DNA of 15,049 bases from an uncultured Coriobacteriaceae bacterium (GTDB taxonomy: Bacteria; Actinomycetota; Coriobacteriia; Coriobacteriales; QAMH01): contig CADBRF010000147.1 of NCBI GenBank assembly GCA_902796975.1, forward strand, positions 1 to 15,049. The letters are read 5' to 3'. The notes beneath the pieces are model-generated. The model was not told where the DNA came from. It ran no database searches and was given only the letters and a program-made list of their open reading frames with translations. Shown here piece by piece: positions 6,882-14,544 of the stretch. The translations under genes were made by a program, and so were the position numbers. Numbering within the stretch: position 1 is the stretch's first letter; the number at the start of each line of letters is the position of its first letter.

Positions 6882-7853
6882 TTAGAGCACGGTCAAAAAC
6901 CACATAAGCAGCGGGATGATGGCGAAACAGGCGAGCGTCGTGATGACGGTCCCCTTGGTCGCCAGCTTCTCGTCCTTGCCCATGAAAGCGACGTAGGAAG
7001 GCGCCATCGCGCCGACGGGCATGGCGAAGAACACCGTGAAAACGCCAAGCATGAGCGCATCGACCCCGAGTATCTTCAGAGCGATTGCCGTAACAGCCGG
7101 GAAGATAATCTCCCGAATCGCGATGAAGGGGTACAGGCGCCACTCGCCCACCACACTGCTAATCTGCATTCCCGAGAGAATCATACCTACAACAATCATC
7201 GCCATAGGGGTCGTCACAGCACCCACCGTGTTGAGCGTAGCGTAGACAAAATCCGGCCAGCGAAAACCGATGAGTTTGAGCACGACCGTGGCCAGGCTCG
7301 CGATGGTAACGGGATTGAGCATGACGCGCCAGGAAAGAATCCTGCTGGCTCTGCCCCGCTCCTCGCCATCCTCGGAATCTTGCTCATCCGAGCCCAGAAT
7401 CAGCAGGCCAACCGTGTTGGTGAGGGTGACGAGGGTAGCTAGAAAAACACTCGCGATAACAACGCCTTCGCTCCCGTAGACAGCGGAGGCCACCGGCAAG
7501 CCTATGAAGCTCACGTTAGAGAAGACCGAAATGTAGTTATAGATCGACCGCTGCGAGCGGGGCGTACGCGTAATGAAGCTGCAAGCCACGCTCGCAAGCA
7601 GGCAGAGACCGAATTGGATGACAGCGAGCACGAGGGCGAGAAGCGCTTCATGAAGGTCCCCAGCGCTCTCGGTTGCGTTGATCGATGCGAGCAGCATGCA
7701 GGGCAGGGTGATATAGATGAGCATGCGGGAGAGATCGGGGACCATCTCTCGCTTGAGGATGAGAGCCTTGGCGCCCACAAGCCCAATGATGGTGATGACA
7801 AGCATCATGACCATCTGCTCAATAGCGCCCGATAGACTTCCCACGCCCTGCAT
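6882..7853 (-). CDS. AEC-family (auxin efflux carrier-like) permease
   Basis: A 323-residue integral membrane protein of the AEC/BART family, whose bacterial members include malate and other organic-acid transporters. About ten hydrophobic segments are visible in two halves split by a charged cytoplasmic loop (about 155-172, rich in Asp, Glu and Arg). Family marks are NVSFIGLP at 113-120, TTPMAMIVVGMIL at 214-226 and MPVGAMAPSYVAF at 278-290. The ATG at 7853 directly abuts GAGAGGGG, which is too close for a normal ribosome site. A GTG nine bases inside, or the ATG at 7814, may be the real start. It is 144 bases downstream of the TetR gene on the same strand, with an inverted repeat between, so it may be a separate unit. 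The substrate cannot be read from sequence. Confidence 0.9.
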   Translation of the reverse strand: MQGVGSLSGAIEQMVMMLVITIIGLVGAKALILKREMVPDLSRMLIYITLPCMLLASINATESAGDLHEALLALVLAVIQFGLCLLASVACSFITRTPRSQRSIYNYISVFSNVSFIGLPVASAVYGSEGVVIASVFLATLVTLTNTVGLLILGSDEQDSEDGEERGRASRILSWRVMLNPVTIASLATVVLKLIGFRWPDFVYATLNTVGAVTTPMAMIVVGMILSGMQISSVVGEWRLYPFIAIREIIFPAVTAIALKILGVDALMLGVFTVFFAMPVGAMAPSYVAFMGKDEKLATKGTVITTLACFAIIPLLMWFLTVL

Positions 7854-7935
7854 CCCCTCTCAGTGTTGGAGACCACTTTAGACGCAGAGTGCAGATGCCG
7901 CGGCACACTATCGGTGAAATGACACAAGAGAGCAT

Positions 7936-7968
7936 TTGACCCCAGAACGCGTATGCGACTGAGGTCAA
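7936..7968. repeat. Long inverted repeat between TetR and AEC genes
   Basis: TTGACCCCAG (7936-7945) and CTGAGGTCAA (7959-7968) match at 9 of 10 positions around a 13-base spacer that itself holds CGC/GCG. There is no T run on either side, so it is not a standard terminator. An operator for the permease gene, or an mRNA hairpin splitting TetR from permease transcripts, is possible. Confidence 0.5.
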
Positions 7969-7997
7969 TACATTGCAGTATGAATTACTGGCACAAG

Positions 7998-8663
7998 CTA
8001 GGACACTGCCAGAAGCCTATCTGCTCCATCAGAAGAAACCGCCCTGTTTGTGCGAACAATCATCGCGTTCGAAACGAAATCCTGCACGCGCTTGGAGAAT
8101 TCCTCCTTGCTCATGGAGCGCTCCGAGTGCTCGTCGTCGAAATAGGCAAGCGCCGTCGTGAGCACAAGCCCGATGCAGGCGGTCGCATCGAACTCCGTAT
8201 CCGCGTTCGGATCAATGACGCCCTCGAGTTGCCCGCGCTTGAACTGGTTGGAGATGATATGAACGAGGCGGTCTTCTTCCGCGCGCATATCATCAGACCA
8301 GACGCGACCGCCTCGCCACAGCTCCGCAACGAAGAACTCCCCAAATGCCCGATTGTCCACAACCGAGTCAATGAAGACGTCGAAGATGGCGCGCAGGCCA
8401 TCGAGCGCATCCTTTGACTCTGCAGCTGCAGCCTCGAACTTGGTGAGCAGGGTATCGAGCCCCTCTTCCAGAACAGCACTTCCAATAGCCGCCTTGTTCT
8501 TGAAATGGTAGTAGACAAGCCCCTTGGAAACGCCCGCCTCCTTGACGATGGCATCGATGGTCGCTGACGAGTACCCCTTCTTCGCAATCACGCGAAGCGC
8601 TGCGTCGAGCAGCGTCTTGCGTGTTGCATCGCCTTTTGTGCCACGTGTTCCCTTCCCTTGCAT
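7998..8663 (-). CDS. TetR-family regulator (downstream of exporter)
   Basis: A 221-residue TetR regulator. The N-terminal HTH covers about residues 14-60 (TRKTLLDAALRVIAKKGY, then VSKGLVYYHFKNKAAI). The C-terminal ligand domain is helical, as usual. The ATG at 8663 is preceded by GGCGGA, and only 12 bases separate it from the stop of the heptad-repeat protein. It is therefore very likely the last gene of the MMPL-heptad-TetR operon and may autoregulate it. It differs from the second TetR at 13411-13968 in length and sequence, so this cassette has two unrelated repressors. Confidence 0.92.
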   Translation of the reverse strand: MQGKGTRGTKGDATRKTLLDAALRVIAKKGYSSATIDAIVKEAGVSKGLVYYHFKNKAAIGSAVLEEGLDTLLTKFEAAAAESKDALDGLRAIFDVFIDSVVDNRAFGEFFVAELWRGGRVWSDDMRAEEDRLVHIISNQFKRGQLEGVIDPNADTEFDATACIGLVLTTALAYFDDEHSERSMSKEEFSKRVQDFVSNAMIVRTNRAVSSDGADRLLAVS

Positions 8664-8675
8664 GGCACAATCCGC

Positions 8676-10901
8676 CTAGTCTACGCCAATGCCATCAGTC
8701 TCGTAGATGAAGGAGACTTTACCGGAAGTTCCATCGGAGATGCCGGTGAAGTTGGAGTACTTCTGGCCCATGTCAACCGTCGTGTCAACACGGTCTGCAA
8801 GCCCCTTGATGTTGTCGTTGTAGAGGCTGATGATCTTCTGCACAGCCTGGTCGTTAAATTGCTGGAGACCATCGGAGAGCTGGCCGGAACCAGCTGCAAG
8901 CTGCTGCACGCCAGATACGAGCGCAGGAGCCTGGCTCTGGAGCTGTGCCAGACCACCGCTGAGCTGCTGGGCGCCGGCATTTGCCTGCGCGATGCCCGTG
9001 TTGAGGGTGCCATAGCTCTGCGTGAGGGTGCTCACACCCTGCGTGTATTGGGAGATACCGCCATTGAGCTGGGAAGCACCCTGCTGGGCCTGGCTGACGC
9101 CCCCGGTGTAGCTGGAAATACCGCTCTCGAGCGCACTTGCCCCGCCAGTGAGCGCGTCGTTGTTGTCCTTGAGAGTTCCAAGACCAGTCGCCAGCTGCGA
9201 TGCCCCGTTGTTGAGGGTCTGGCTCTGTCCGCTGAGAGTGCCAAGCCCGCTCACAAGCGTGTTGAGGCCGTCATTGCTTGCAGCGCTGGAGAGCGCCTGG
9301 GCTGCACCCTGCGCTCCGCCTGCGGTGCCCGAAGCCTGGGCAAGTGCCTGGGAGGCAGCGCTCACGGCATCGGCATCGGCGTTGAGCGTCGCAGCATCAG
9401 CGCCCGTGGCAATATCGGTTTTGAGCTGGGTCATGGCGGAAGTCAGGTCTGCCGTCGCACTTGCGACCGCACCCTGGGCTGCCTGAGCATTGCCCTCATA
9501 CTCAGTTGCCTTATCCTGAAGCCCTTGCTGAAGAGCAGTCGCGCTAGCAGCGGCCTGGTCGACACCGCCAGTGTACGTGGAAAGACCCTGCTGGAGGCCC
9601 TGAGCTCCAGTGGCAGCCCCCGCCACGCCCTGGGTATAGGTGGTGAGGTTGGAGGAAAGGCTGGACGCGCCGGAGTTGAGCGCGCTGCTGTTGTTTGCGA
9701 GCTGGGACAGGCCATCATTGAGGTCGCTTGCGCCCTGGTTCAAGGCATCATTGTTCCCGCTGAGCGTGTTCAGGGCACCAGACACTTGCGCGCTGCCATC
9801 GGCGAGCTTGCTCGTGCCTTCGGAAAGCTGCTTGCCGCCGTTCTTGAGCAGGTCAACGCCATCAACGAGAGCACCCGCTCCAGCATCGAGCTGGGTAAGC
9901 CCGTCCTTCAGGGCATTGCTACCATCAAGCAGCTGGCTCATGGCATCTGCCATGGCGTTGAGGTCGCCATGGATATCGCCCATGCTGAAATCGCTCGAAT
10001 CCACATCGTTCAGCAGGTCGCTCGTGACGATGGTCATCGTGGTATCAAGCTGGAAATCAGTAGCATCAGCCGTGATGGTCACAGACTCGGGGATATCGAG
10101 GTCGGCAGAGTCCACGTCAAGATCCTCTGCCATGCCTGGCAGAGCATATCCGGCGATGATAGTGCGATCTCCATCGTCCATGAGCTTGCCGTTGTCAACC
10201 TTGACGTTGGAGAAGTGGTCGTTGTCGAGCAGAACTGCCGTCATCGCCACGAAGGGCGTATACATGGTCCTGGTCTCTCCGCCCACAGAGCGGGTTTCCT
10301 TGGAGTTGTTGGTGTAGTCGTAGCGGATAGTCACCTCGCCGCTCTTCCCCGCGAGCTGGTCGGGGGCGATCTCCTCGCCATCGAGCGTATAGGTGACCTT
10401 CATCGTCACGGGTGCCTCTGCCTTGGTCTCGCCCTGGTAGTAGACATCGGAGCCCTGGGCATCCCACACGAGGCCTTCCGCGTTCTCGGAATATTCGCCA
10501 TCCCCCTCGACATTGGTAATGCCGGTGAGGTTGCTCTGATCCTTGAGCATCGATGCGCCCGTGGGATTGCTGAGCTTGGCACTGACGGTGGTGCTCTTCA
10601 CCGAGCCATCAGCGTTGGCAAAGATGTAAACGTCTTCCTTCTTCTCGGAAGGAGCCGTGGCGTCCTCATAGGCAAGGGCACCGCTCGTAGCTTCAGCCTG
10701 AGAGCTCTGCGTGCCAGCGCTCGTGCTCTGGGGTGCGGCGTTCGCAGGCGGAATGGCGGCAGTCTGGGCAAAGGTGAGCCCGCACAGGGCGCCACCTGCG
10801 ATGGTGGCGACAACTGCAGACAGGGGCTTTGTCATTGCCGTGGGCTTGGGCTTGATGGAATGCGCGCCATAGACTGTCGCGTTCTTCTTTGACTTTTTCA
10901 T
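8676..10901 (-). CDS. Exported Leu/Gly heptad-repeat coiled-coil protein, MMPL partner
   Basis: A 741-residue exported protein. The basic N-terminus is followed by a hydrophobic stretch (about 26-50) and a likely signal peptidase site after A-N-A near residue 55. Residues about 90-310 form a beta-rich domain with Thr- and Asp-rich strands. Next come heptads of the LxxGxxx type (the X-X-X-Leu-X-X-Gly class found in YhgE/Pip-like proteins): 20 heptads at 324-463, an 85-residue Ala-rich linker at 464-548, 20 more heptads at 549-688, then a 53-residue non-repeat tail. Unlike YhgE/Pip it has no C-terminal membrane helices. The ATG at 10901 has a perfect AAGGAGG seven bases upstream; the open frame upstream adds 11 unlikely residues. 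It lies 64 bases after the MMPL gene and 12 before TetR. It is likely an extracytoplasmic adaptor or periplasm-like spacer for the transporter. This role is inferred from pairing. Confidence 0.85.
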   Translation of the reverse strand: MKKSKKNATVYGAHSIKPKPTAMTKPLSAVVATIAGGALCGLTFAQTAAIPPANAAPQSTSAGTQSSQAEATSGALAYEDATAPSEKKEDVYIFANADGSVKSTTVSAKLSNPTGASMLKDQSNLTGITNVEGDGEYSENAEGLVWDAQGSDVYYQGETKAEAPVTMKVTYTLDGEEIAPDQLAGKSGEVTIRYDYTNNSKETRSVGGETRTMYTPFVAMTAVLLDNDHFSNVKVDNGKLMDDGDRTIIAGYALPGMAEDLDVDSADLDIPESVTITADATDFQLDTTMTIVTSDLLNDVDSSDFSMGDIHGDLNAMADAMSQLLDGSNALKDGLTQLDAGAGALVDGVDLLKNGGKQLSEGTSKLADGSAQVSGALNTLSGNNDALNQGASDLNDGLSQLANNSSALNSGASSLSSNLTTYTQGVAGAATGAQGLQQGLSTYTGGVDQAAASATALQQGLQDKATEYEGNAQAAQGAVASATADLTSAMTQLKTDIATGADAATLNADADAVSAASQALAQASGTAGGAQGAAQALSSAASNDGLNTLVSGLGTLSGQSQTLNNGASQLATGLGTLKDNNDALTGGASALESGISSYTGGVSQAQQGASQLNGGISQYTQGVSTLTQSYGTLNTGIAQANAGAQQLSGGLAQLQSQAPALVSGVQQLAAGSGQLSDGLQQFNDQAVQKIISLYNDNIKGLADRVDTTVDMGQKYSNFTGISDGTSGKVSFIYETDGIGVD
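8838..9257 (-). repeat. Second heptad block (20 LxxGxxx units)
   Basis: Codes for residues 549-688 of the exported protein: 20 consecutive 7-residue units, Leu or Tyr usually at position 1 and Gly at 4. Tyr-Thr-x-Gly-Val units occur at heptads 8 and 11. Confidence 0.85.
9513..9932 (-). repeat. First heptad block (20 LxxGxxx units)
   Basis: Codes for residues 324-463: 20 consecutive units of the same kind, with Tyr-Thr-x-Gly-Val units at heptads 15 and 18. Heptads 9-20 align with heptads 2-13 of the second block without gaps. Confidence 0.85.
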
Positions 10902-10965
10902 AAGTGGGCCTCCTTCAACATGGGACCATTTCAATACGAGTCGGATAAATAATAGTTAGGTTTGC

Positions 10966-13200
10966 CTATTTTATGCCAGTATCAGTGCTTTCTGCATCGG
11001 GAAGACGCTCTTCGGAACCAGCAGCCTGAGCGGTTGCAGCAATTTGGGCTGCGGGCTCTCCGCTTTCCTTCTTGCCCGCCTCAAAGGCGCGGAGCTCCTT
11101 GAAGCCGAGCGTGGAGTAAATGATGAGCTTGTCGAAGACCATGAGCATGGCAGGAAGGATAAAGAGCACGCTGAACATGCTGATGACTGCACCGCGTGCC
11201 ATGAGGAGACACAGCGAAGAGATGATGCCCATGTTGGAGTACATGGCAACGCCGAAGGTCGCGGCAAAGAACGAGACGGCACTCGTGATGACCGCGGGGA
11301 AAGCGAACCTGAATGCAGTCTGGATGGACTCGCGCTTGCCCACAAACGCCTTGCGTTCGCGTTTGTAACGCGTGGTGAGCAGAATGGCGTAGTTTACCGT
11401 GGAGCCCAGCTGGATTGTGGAGATACAGATGGGGGCGATAAAGGCCATTGCGGCATCTATGCCCATCATCTCCTGGAAGTAGGGGATGCCGAGGTTAATC
11501 ATGATGGCAAACTCGATTGCCATGGTGAGGATGAAGGGCAGCGAGAGCGAGCGGAACACGACGAGCAGAATGACGAGAATCGCCACAATGGCGATGGCAT
11601 CGACAACGAGGAAGTCGTGGTCGGTTGTGGCGATGAGGTCCTTGGTCGCCGGAGCTTCGCCTATGAGCATTGCGGAGGCATCGTACTGTTTGACAATCTC
11701 GTCAATCTCGTCAATCTGCGCGTTGACCGCGTCAGTTGACGGCTGGTACTCGGAGTTGATGATGATGAGCTGACGCCCATTAGCCTTGAGCGAGTCCTTG
11801 AGGTCGCTGGGGACAATCGAATCGGGAATCATGCCGCCCTTGACGGAATCGTAGCCGAGCGCATACTGCACGCCTTCGACATCGTTGATCTCATCGAGCA
11901 TCTTCTTAGCCTGATAGTGATTCAGGTCTGCATCGGCGAGAATCATCATCGTTGTAGAGACGTTGAACTCTTCCTTGAGCTTCATATCGGCCGTATGGAA
12001 GCGAATCTTTTCTTCGGGAATAGTCGTGTCGGAACCCGTCACCATATTCGTGAAGTCGTAATAGACCGGACGGTTGTTGTAGCCTATGGATGCAGGCACG
12101 AGCATGATAATGAAGATCACCATGGCGATGGCCACACCCTTTTTGCTCGTGATGGCACGGGCAAGGCGCGGGACATCGGGGATGAGACGCTTGTGGTGCA
12201 AGCGCAGCATGGGCTTCTCGAAGAAGAGAATGAGCGCTGGCAGAATCGTGACCGAGCAGAGCAGACCGAGCAGGCAGCCCTTAGCCATGACAACGCCGAG
12301 GTCGGCACCGAGCGTGTAGCTCATGAATATCATGGCGAGGAAGCCCGCCGTTGCAGTGAGGGCAGAGGAGAAGATAGCCGTGAGCGTCTCGGCAATGGCG
12401 TGGGTCATAGCCTCGGGGCCATCATCAGGATACTTGCGCAAGTTCTCCTCGAAGCTGTTCCACAGGAAGATGGAGTAATCCATCGTTACAGCTAGCTGGA
12501 GCACGGCGGCGAGCGCTTTGGTTATGTAGGAAATCTCCCCGAGGAAGATGTTGCTGCCGAGGTTGTAGATGATAGCGATGGCAATACTCGCCAGGAACAC
12601 GAAGGGCGCGAGGAAAGAGTCTGTGCAGAGCAGGAGCACGAGGAGCGCGCAGATGACTGCAACTGCCACGTATTTGGGCTCTTCCTCTTCGGCGAGGTTC
12701 TTCAGGTCGGTGACAAGTGCGCTCATGCCGCCAACATAGACGTTATCGTCTGCTATGGAGCGGATCTGTGTCACGGCGTCGATAGTCGAGCCTGCCGATG
12801 TCGAATCGTCGAAGAAGACGGCGATCATCTCGTCATCTCCGTTCTTGACCTTATCGAGCAGCTCTTTGGGCACTGCCTGGTCGGGAATGGAAGCATCGGC
12901 GATGGAGCCATAGCTCAGGGCGTCGGCGACGTGCGGGACCTCTTTAATCTGGTCCGTGAGGTCGGCAACCTGCGAATCGCTCATGCCCTCTGTGATAATG
13001 AGCGAGAACGCGCCCTTTCCAAAATCGTTCTTGAGGATATTCTGTCCCTCGACTGTCTCCATATCCTCGGGCAAATACGTGAGCATGTCGTAGTTAACGC
13101 CCGTGGCCAGATATCCCATGACCGACGGAATCAAGAGCAGCAACCCGATGATGATAATCGGGACGCGCAGCTTTACGACTGCCCTGCCAAAGTGCAGCAT
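10966..13200 (-). CDS. MMPL/RND-family transporter
   Basis: A 744-residue inner-membrane transporter of the MMPL branch of the RND superfamily. It shows the classic two-fold plan: TM1 (about 12-31), an extracytoplasmic domain (32-175), five helices to about 327, then TM7 (about 354-373), a second extracytoplasmic domain (375-525) and TM8-12 (530-690). The proton-relay Asp-Tyr pair of the first half is present (D241-Y242 in MDYSIFL). The matching site in the second half reads N603-Y604 (TVNYAILL), an Asn for Asp change. The C-terminal tail (about 700-744) is Ala/Glu-rich and cytoplasmic. AGGAGGT six bases upstream supports the start at 13200. It leads an operon with the heptad-repeat protein and a TetR regulator. 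Likely exports a lipid, peptide or drug-like amphiphile; the substrate is not evident. Confidence 0.92.
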   Translation of the reverse strand: MLHFGRAVVKLRVPIIIIGLLLLIPSVMGYLATGVNYDMLTYLPEDMETVEGQNILKNDFGKGAFSLIITEGMSDSQVADLTDQIKEVPHVADALSYGSIADASIPDQAVPKELLDKVKNGDDEMIAVFFDDSTSAGSTIDAVTQIRSIADDNVYVGGMSALVTDLKNLAEEEEPKYVAVAVICALLVLLLCTDSFLAPFVFLASIAIAIIYNLGSNIFLGEISYITKALAAVLQLAVTMDYSIFLWNSFEENLRKYPDDGPEAMTHAIAETLTAIFSSALTATAGFLAMIFMSYTLGADLGVVMAKGCLLGLLCSVTILPALILFFEKPMLRLHHKRLIPDVPRLARAITSKKGVAIAMVIFIIMLVPASIGYNNRPVYYDFTNMVTGSDTTIPEEKIRFHTADMKLKEEFNVSTTMMILADADLNHYQAKKMLDEINDVEGVQYALGYDSVKGGMIPDSIVPSDLKDSLKANGRQLIIINSEYQPSTDAVNAQIDEIDEIVKQYDASAMLIGEAPATKDLIATTDHDFLVVDAIAIVAILVILLVVFRSLSLPFILTMAIEFAIMINLGIPYFQEMMGIDAAMAFIAPICISTIQLGSTVNYAILLTTRYKRERKAFVGKRESIQTAFRFAFPAVITSAVSFFAATFGVAMYSNMGIISSLCLLMARGAVISMFSVLFILPAMLMVFDKLIIYSTLGFKELRAFEAGKKESGEPAAQIAATAQAAGSEERLPDAESTDTGIK

Positions 13201-13250
13201 TATCCCACCTCCTGAATAGTTCTACGGAAGGGGATGGTAGTCTGCCCAAA

Positions 13251-13285
13251 AAACTGAATGAATAGTCAGTTTAGAACGAGCGTTC
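13251..13285. promoter_or_regulatory. Tandem TetR-type operator-like palindromes
   Basis: Two adjacent dyads. The first is AAACTGA-N8-TCAGTTT at 13251-13272; the second is GAACG-AG-CGTTC at 13274-13285. Copies of AAACTG/CAGTTT recur at 13251, 13267 and 13285, the last two 18 bases apart. Their position just downstream of the likely -10 box fits repression of the MMPL operon by one or both TetR proteins. Confidence 0.6.
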
Positions 13286-13287
13286 AG

Positions 13288-13316
13288 TTTTTAGGCATCG
13301 GTCTTCATTTGCCCAA
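13288..13316 (-). promoter_or_regulatory. Candidate promoter of the MMPL operon
   Basis: On the minus strand TTGGGC (13311-13316) and TAAAAA (13288-13293) are 17 bases apart. Each is a moderate match. The predicted start of transcription near 13281 falls inside the operator-like repeats at 13251-13285. Confidence 0.4.
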
Positions 13317-13351
13317 ATTTTGCGCATGTTTTTCCTTGGACTTGCTTTAGC

Positions 13352-13377
13352 TCTGACACAGCAAATGGTTTGTCAGA
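13352..13377. repeat. Inverted repeat downstream of TetR gene
   Basis: TCTGACA and TGTCAGA, 7-bp perfect arms with a 12-base loop, lie 34-59 bases beyond the TetR stop at 13411. No T run follows on the minus strand, so it is at best a weak terminator, or an upstream site for the MMPL promoter. Confidence 0.4.
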
Positions 13378-13410
13378 ACCTCAATGCCGCAGGCGACACC
13401 AATCAGCAGG

Positions 13411-13968
13411 TTACTTTCCCGCAGCGCGCTTCAACATAGTGCGGACGCCGCCTTCGAGCAGAATGGACACCCGCTCGCAGAAGGCAAAGGGATCATCCAC
13501 CATGCCATCCCTCAGCCAGTCGAGAATCAGCCCTTCCACGCAGGCTGAGAGGAGATGCGTGATGTCATCGATATACTCCTGTGCCACCGCAAGACCTTCC
13601 GCCTGATGTTCCACATAGGGGCGGATGTAGCGCTCGGCCGTCCTGTAGAAGTACGCCTCAAGAAGTTCCTGGCGCACGGACCGGTAGATGTTGTAGACGA
13701 TGTTCCTATTCTTGAGAGCATCTCCCAAAGCCGCTCGCAGGCACTCCTGCAGGCTGGCGTCGTTGCTCAAGTCGCTGAACATCTCATCCTCGGTCGCAGT
13801 GAGAGCTGCATCGAGGAGTTCGTATACATCGTGGTAGTGATAGTAGAAGGTGTTCCTGTTGAGACCACACCTATCTGTAATTTCCTTGACGGTGATTTTA
13901 TCGATTGGCTGGGTTTCCAGAAGCTCGAAGAGCGTCTGCGCCAGTGCCTTCTCAGTGAAATTCGCCAT
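13411..13968 (-). CDS. TetR-family regulator (upstream of MMPL operon)
   Basis: A 185-residue TetR regulator. The HTH spans about residues 6-50 (KITVKEITDRCGLNRNTFYY at its core). The C-terminal half resembles the group with a TetR_C domain found in DhaS-like and AcrR-like proteins of Gram-positives. AAGGA lies nine bases upstream of the ATG at 13968. It is preceded on the same strand, by only 18 bases, by the 81-residue Cys-rich gene, and followed at 210 bases by the MMPL operon. It is the most likely ligand of the operator-like repeats at 13251-13285, because it is adjacent and the repeats fit a dimer, but the second TetR is also a candidate. Confidence 0.92.
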   Translation of the reverse strand: MANFTEKALAQTLFELLETQPIDKITVKEITDRCGLNRNTFYYHYHDVYELLDAALTATEDEMFSDLSNDASLQECLRAALGDALKNRNIVYNIYRSVRQELLEAYFYRTAERYIRPYVEHQAEGLAVAQEYIDDITHLLSACVEGLILDWLRDGMVDDPFAFCERVSILLEGGVRTMLKRAAGK

Positions 13969-13986
13969 GGGAACGGATTCCTTGCG

Positions 13987-14232
13987 CTAGTTTGCGGTCT
14001 TTATGCGGGGCGCGTGTTTGAGAAAGAAGCGGCAACTCGCACAGTTTTCCTTACGCGCCGCGGAGAAATCCACATCGTAGGCGGAGAAGGTTTCCATGCC
14101 TGTCGCATACTCGTGCTGAGGATTCTCGCAGACCGTGTACATGCAGGTGCGAGGACAGATGCCCGTCGCGTAATGCGGGCAATCGTCGCTCAACAGGTAA
14201 TTGCATCCGGGCTCTTCCCAACAAGCGGCCAT
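13987..14232 (-). CDS. Small Cys-rich protein of unknown function
   Basis: An 81-residue protein with eight cysteines (4, 10, 18, 26, 30, 35, 64, 67), about 10 percent of residues. Notable spacings are C26-x3-C30-x4-C35 and a final C64-x2-C67 knuckle. A small YATG motif appears twice (21-24 and 42-45). No signal peptide or membrane segment is visible, so it is probably cytoplasmic and could bind zinc or an Fe-S cluster. I do not recognise the family. It is real rather than a chance frame: AGGAGGG lies at ideal spacing before the ATG, a TATAGT box lies 36 bases upstream, and it abuts the TetR gene by 18 bases in the same direction. The link suggests a role in sensing or in tuning that regulator, which is inference. 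Confidence 0.75.
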   Translation of the reverse strand: MAACWEEPGCNYLLSDDCPHYATGICPRTCMYTVCENPQHEYATGMETFSAYDVDFSAARKENCASCRFFLKHAPRIKTAN

Positions 14233-14267
14233 ATTCGGCCCTCCTTTTGCTCTACGACCTGCGCGAG

Positions 14268-14273
14268 ACTATA
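14268..14273 (-). promoter_or_regulatory. Candidate -10 box for the Cys-rich/TetR unit
   Basis: TATAGT on the minus strand, preceded by TGTGG, lies 36 bases before the Cys-rich start. The -35 region is poor (GTGGGA-like), so the promoter may need an activator or rely on the extended -10. Confidence 0.45.
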
Positions 14274-14422
14274 CCACAGCCGCTCCCATTCCCACATTAC
14301 TCACCTGTAGACCACGCTCGGTCATGCCGGCGAGCAGCTCATTTATCGGAAATTCAATTACTGTTGCGGATTTATAGTTCTTTAGATATATTCTTTTTTG
14401 CATCTGTTCTTTGTCAAGTTGA

Positions 14423-14450
14423 TTCACTGAGAAATGTCGCGAACTATACA
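14423..14450 (+). promoter_or_regulatory. Candidate promoter of the Mop-domain gene
   Basis: TTCACT (14423-14428) and TATACA (14445-14450) are 16 bases apart, in an AT-rich stretch. The resulting leader of about 110 bases contains a TGAGAACT direct repeat (14469-14476 and 14491-14498, 22 bases apart) and two overlapping small hairpins. The 14274-14422 part of this gap shows nothing else I can name. Confidence 0.4.
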
Positions 14451-14511
14451 TGTCATCTCATGGCGACCTGAGAACTTGCAGCGCTTCCGGTGAGAACTCG
14501 GACATGATGCA

Positions 14512-14544
14512 TCTCTACAGGGATTTTAGAGACACAGGGGTCTC
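14512..14544 (+). promoter_or_regulatory. Overlapping alternative hairpins in Mop leader
   Basis: TCTCTA (14512-14517) can pair with TAGAGA (14527-14532), while GAGAC (14529-14533) can instead pair with GTCTC (14540-14544). The two stems share bases and exclude each other. They lie just before the ribosome site AAAGGA near 14555. The stems are short, so a regulatory role is only possible. Confidence 0.25.

Noticed and set aside
8658..10892. A 744-codon open frame on the plus strand, antisense to the heptad-repeat gene
   Set aside because: It is a shadow of the repetitive, GC-rich heptad codons: no ribosome site, no recognisable protein, and the minus-strand gene has a perfect start context and signal peptide.
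14269..14451. 60-codon minus-strand open frame ahead of the Cys-rich gene
   Set aside because: Weak start context, no recognisable motif, and it covers the probable promoters of both divergent genes.
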